NCBI GenBank assembly: GCA_011316305.1
Contig: SAUG01000013.1
Location: 1-64,000, forward strand
Direction of reading: 5' to 3'
Source of the DNA: Rusavskia elegans
Lineage: Eukaryota > Ascomycota > Lecanoromycetes > Teloschistales > Teloschistaceae
DNA length: 64,000 nt
The notes beneath the pieces are model-generated. The model had not been told where the DNA came from. It made no database searches and was given only the letters and a program-made list of their open reading frames with translations. The stretch's first letter is position 1; each line of letters begins with the position of its first letter. Shown piece after piece: positions 61,091-64,000 of the stretch. The position numbers and the translations under genes are program-made.

Positions 61091-62026
61091 TAGTTTGGTC
61101 ACTTCGAATCGGATTTTCGTCGAACTGTCGAAAATCCGATTCGATTTTAGCGGGTCGAACCGGTTCGATTCGCCAAGCGATCGGTTCCGGGTCGAATCCG
61201 AAAATCCGACGGGAACCCGCTAAATCTTTATAAACATTTAAATATTATATATATAATATTAAAATCAATATAATATAAATAATATATTTATATAATTTAT
61301 TTAGTCCAATCCGGATCTTTTTAACTAGCGTTGTTAATTAATTAGATTTTTTTTAATAAATAAATATAATATTTTTACTAGAGTTATATCTTTTAACTAA
61401 AGTTTGGCGTTTTAACGAGTCCGAATCGAATCGAACTATTATCAAAAGTGTCGATCCCGTTCAGAATTAATTGAGCAGATCTGAATTGGTAAACGGGTCT
61501 GATTCTATATCCTGCCTAGCGCGTTATAAAAGCGTTTATAAATAAGCTTCTCGTTTATAAATAAAATTTTAGTTTATAAGCGTTTATAAACGCCTTGAAC
61601 GCTTTAAACGAATTTTAAAATTTTTAAAAAAAAATCTTTTAAAAACTCTGAGTCCCTCTATCTAATAGAGCTACTAGTATCTAATTAAATATCTATACTA
61701 GTAAATATTTAGTATAGATTTTAAAAAATTTATTTATAAAACGCTAGCGTTGCTAGTTTCTAAACTAGAGGCTTCCCGTTATTAAACGGGAACTAACGGA
61801 TACTAAACCTTAAAAAGCTTAATTTTAAAATTATAAATATAGATAAAATAGACGTTTTTAGAATATATCTAAATTTTTCCGTTTACTAAATAAAATAATC
61901 TTGCTTAAACCGGTTTAAACCGACTCAATCGACTCTGAACGCTTTTTTTATTTTAAAATGCTATAAGCGGGTTGTATATTTGCTGATGACCGTAGAATTT
62001 TCTAACCAGATCCGACGGCCAGTCTA
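61091..62026. mobile_element. hAT-like element, 936 bp
   Basis: Ends TAGTTTGGTC and GGCCAGTCTA, with 8-bp duplications ACTATTGT (61083-61090) and ACTATTTT (62027-62034), seven of eight identical. The interior differs from the 500-bp copies and holds repeated GCGTTTATAAA/TTTATAAGCG units (about 61515-61600). No coding frame. Confidence 0.7.
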
Positions 62027-62277
62027 ACTATTTTCTAGATATTCTATTCTATATTGACTACGAAAACCTTCGAGTTGTAATTCTATTACAAAGTATTAAA
62101 TTTAAATTCGATAGAAAATAGTGATTAGATATAATAATAACAGAGGAATATAATTCGTATATTTCTTTTAGAAAATTTCTATTTGTAATAATATTAAATT
62201 TTTATATTTATAAAAATATATTTTTTAAAAACGTTATATATAGCAACGATTATTATATTTACGTTTAAAGAAATTTC

Positions 62278-64000
62278 TATTACGTCCACGACTCTATAGA
62301 AACACGCTAGAAAATTGGCCAGATAAACGAGTCTAATTATCTATAGCCGTCTATAGCCGATATAGCCGATTTTTATAATAGAGACTTTTAGCGGACGGCT
62401 ATCTATCGGTACTATTAGTTACTTTTACTATATATATCGCTTTTTACTTCTATTAGATAGCTTTTTTCGTTAGTTATTAATATAATTATTAAATACGTTA
62501 CTACTATTCTCTTTTTAATTACTTCTATAATATAGACGTCTCGTAATATTATAACTATATCTTCGCGGCTATATAGAATTAGTTACGATAATCTACGCTA
62601 GGATTCTTTTACTATTTAGTAGTTCGGACTATATCTACGGCTATAGCTAGGTTCGAACGTAACGTCCTTTAACGTATAAAGACGTTATATTTTAATAATT
62701 TACTATAATAATCTCGTTATTCCGTTCTATAGATCGAAGCGATACTATTAAAACGGTAACGCCTAATATCTATAAAAGAAAAAAAAAATCTTTAAAATTT
62801 TAGTTTATCTAAAAAAATATCTATTTTATATTATATTTAAACCAGTTTCCGAATAAAGTAATTAAAGTTCTATTTATAATATTATAGTTAAAAAAAGCAG
62901 CCTTTAATTAGATATAGCCTCGTATTAAAGACTATTTTAATAACCCGAAAAGTTAAAAAGAAAATAAAATATTATAAATCTTCTATACCTTCGACAATCT
63001 AATTATAGCTATAAAAGAAACTTTCGGAGATAATAATAAAAATAGAATAATAGAAAGGAAATTTATAATTCTAAGATAGTAGAAGTCGGTAACTATTTAT
63101 ACTATTTAGTTTAGAATATTAGTTTATAAAATAGACTAGAAAAACTTAATTCTAAAAGCCTACTTCTATAAAAGGCTTTATATAAAAGCTAAAGAAGCTA
63201 TAATAGTAATTAAAAAATCAGATTTACTAGCGTTATTTATTAAACTAGCGACGAGAATTAATACTAGATAGTATAAAATATATTTAGATAAACAGGCGTT
63301 TATTAAGATAGAACCTATTAAAAGATAGTTTAAAGAAGATCTAATAGAACTCGATACTATCGAAACTAAAGAACTGCGGACTAAAACTTATTATTTATAT
63401 AGAAAAATCGGATATTTTAAAAGGAATTATTTAACTAAAAAGGTAATAGAAGTAACCGAATACTAATTTAAAATAATAGAAAAATTATTCGAGAAAATAG
63501 CTGGAAAATACGTAATTAAAAATTAGATAGCCTACTATAATAATAATTATCTTATCTATTTATTAGATAAAAAAGAGATAGAATAGTACCCTATAGAACC
63601 TAGAAAAGTAAAAAAAAGGCTAATAATAGAATTTAAACCGTATAAAATCGAAAAATCTCTTATAGTAGCGTTTAAAATTGAAATTAGAAGTTATAAAATA
63701 ATAGCTTTTATAAATAGAAAAAAAGAAAATAAAATAACTAAAAGACTATATAACTAGATTAAAGAATATATCTAAAAGTATCTATAATAATAGAATAGAG
63801 TTATAAATATTAAAGTTAAAATAAAAAATAAATTTATTAGAATTTTAAACTTTATAATAATCGTAAGCTATAGATAATATATTATACTCGGAAATAAATA
63901 AAAAAAATTAATTTCCAAAATACTAATATAAAAAAGTACAGTCGGATAAAAGATAGAACTTTAAATATTATATCTTTTTATATATAAAAATCCTCTATAT
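62278..64000 (+). mobile_element. gag-only LTR retroelement, copy 5, continues past the window
   Basis: A 412-bp 5' LTR (62278-62689) begins TATTACGTCC. The gag-like interior follows, with the knuckle relic at about 63385-63440. The 3' LTR is beyond the window. It is co-linear with copy 1 to the end and equally full of TAG/TAA stops. Confidence 0.8.

Overview
The window looks like genome sequence from a filamentous ascomycete (Pezizomycotina). Two islands of ordinary base composition (about 43.55-46.86 kb and 48.68-59.37 kb) sit in very AT-rich DNA. That DNA has almost no CpA/TpG, abundant TpA, and CpG that persists, which is the signature of repeat-induced point mutation (RIP). Genes in the islands have short GT-AG introns of 51-82 bp, typical of this group. 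I cannot name the species from sequence alone.

The AT-rich part (1-43 kb, 46.9-48.7 kb, 60-64 kb) is a nest of dead transposons that can be unpicked by target-site duplications (TSDs). The main players are: (i) a hAT-superfamily family with ends near TAGACTGGC...GCCAGTCTA and 8-bp TSDs, from a roughly 5.5-kb transposase-bearing parent (26827-39000 once insertions are removed) to copies of about 0.5 kb; (ii) a roughly 3.3-kb LTR element with 409-412-bp LTRs that encodes a gag-like protein but no reverse transcriptase that I can see, present five times and nested in the hAT copies, in a Gypsy element, and in itself; (iii) a 7.7-kb Gypsy element (14320-25409) with 521-bp LTRs; (iv) a Copia-type polyprotein relic (about 39.8-42.5 kb); (v) several small terminal-inverted-repeat elements.

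The gene islands hold the remains of a secondary-metabolite locus. An apparently intact highly reducing polyketide synthase (50691-58471, nine exons, 2418 aa, KS-AT-DH-decayed MT-ER-KR-ACP) is divergently transcribed from an apparently intact alpha/beta hydrolase (49838-48788, three exons, 304 aa). On the other side of a RIP-mutated tract lie three broken tailoring genes: a FAD-linked oxidoreductase with two frame breaks and a stop, a P450 whose centre is deleted, and an N-terminal piece of a second P450. The likely picture is a polyketide cluster being eroded by transposon expansion and RIP: scaffold synthase and hydrolase survive, oxidative tailoring is lost. The same TA-flanked small element lies on both sides of the surviving pair (47004-47596 and 59377-59948).

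Coordinates, splice joints, TSDs and motifs were read by eye. No database search was possible, so family names rest on recognised motifs and the product is not predicted.
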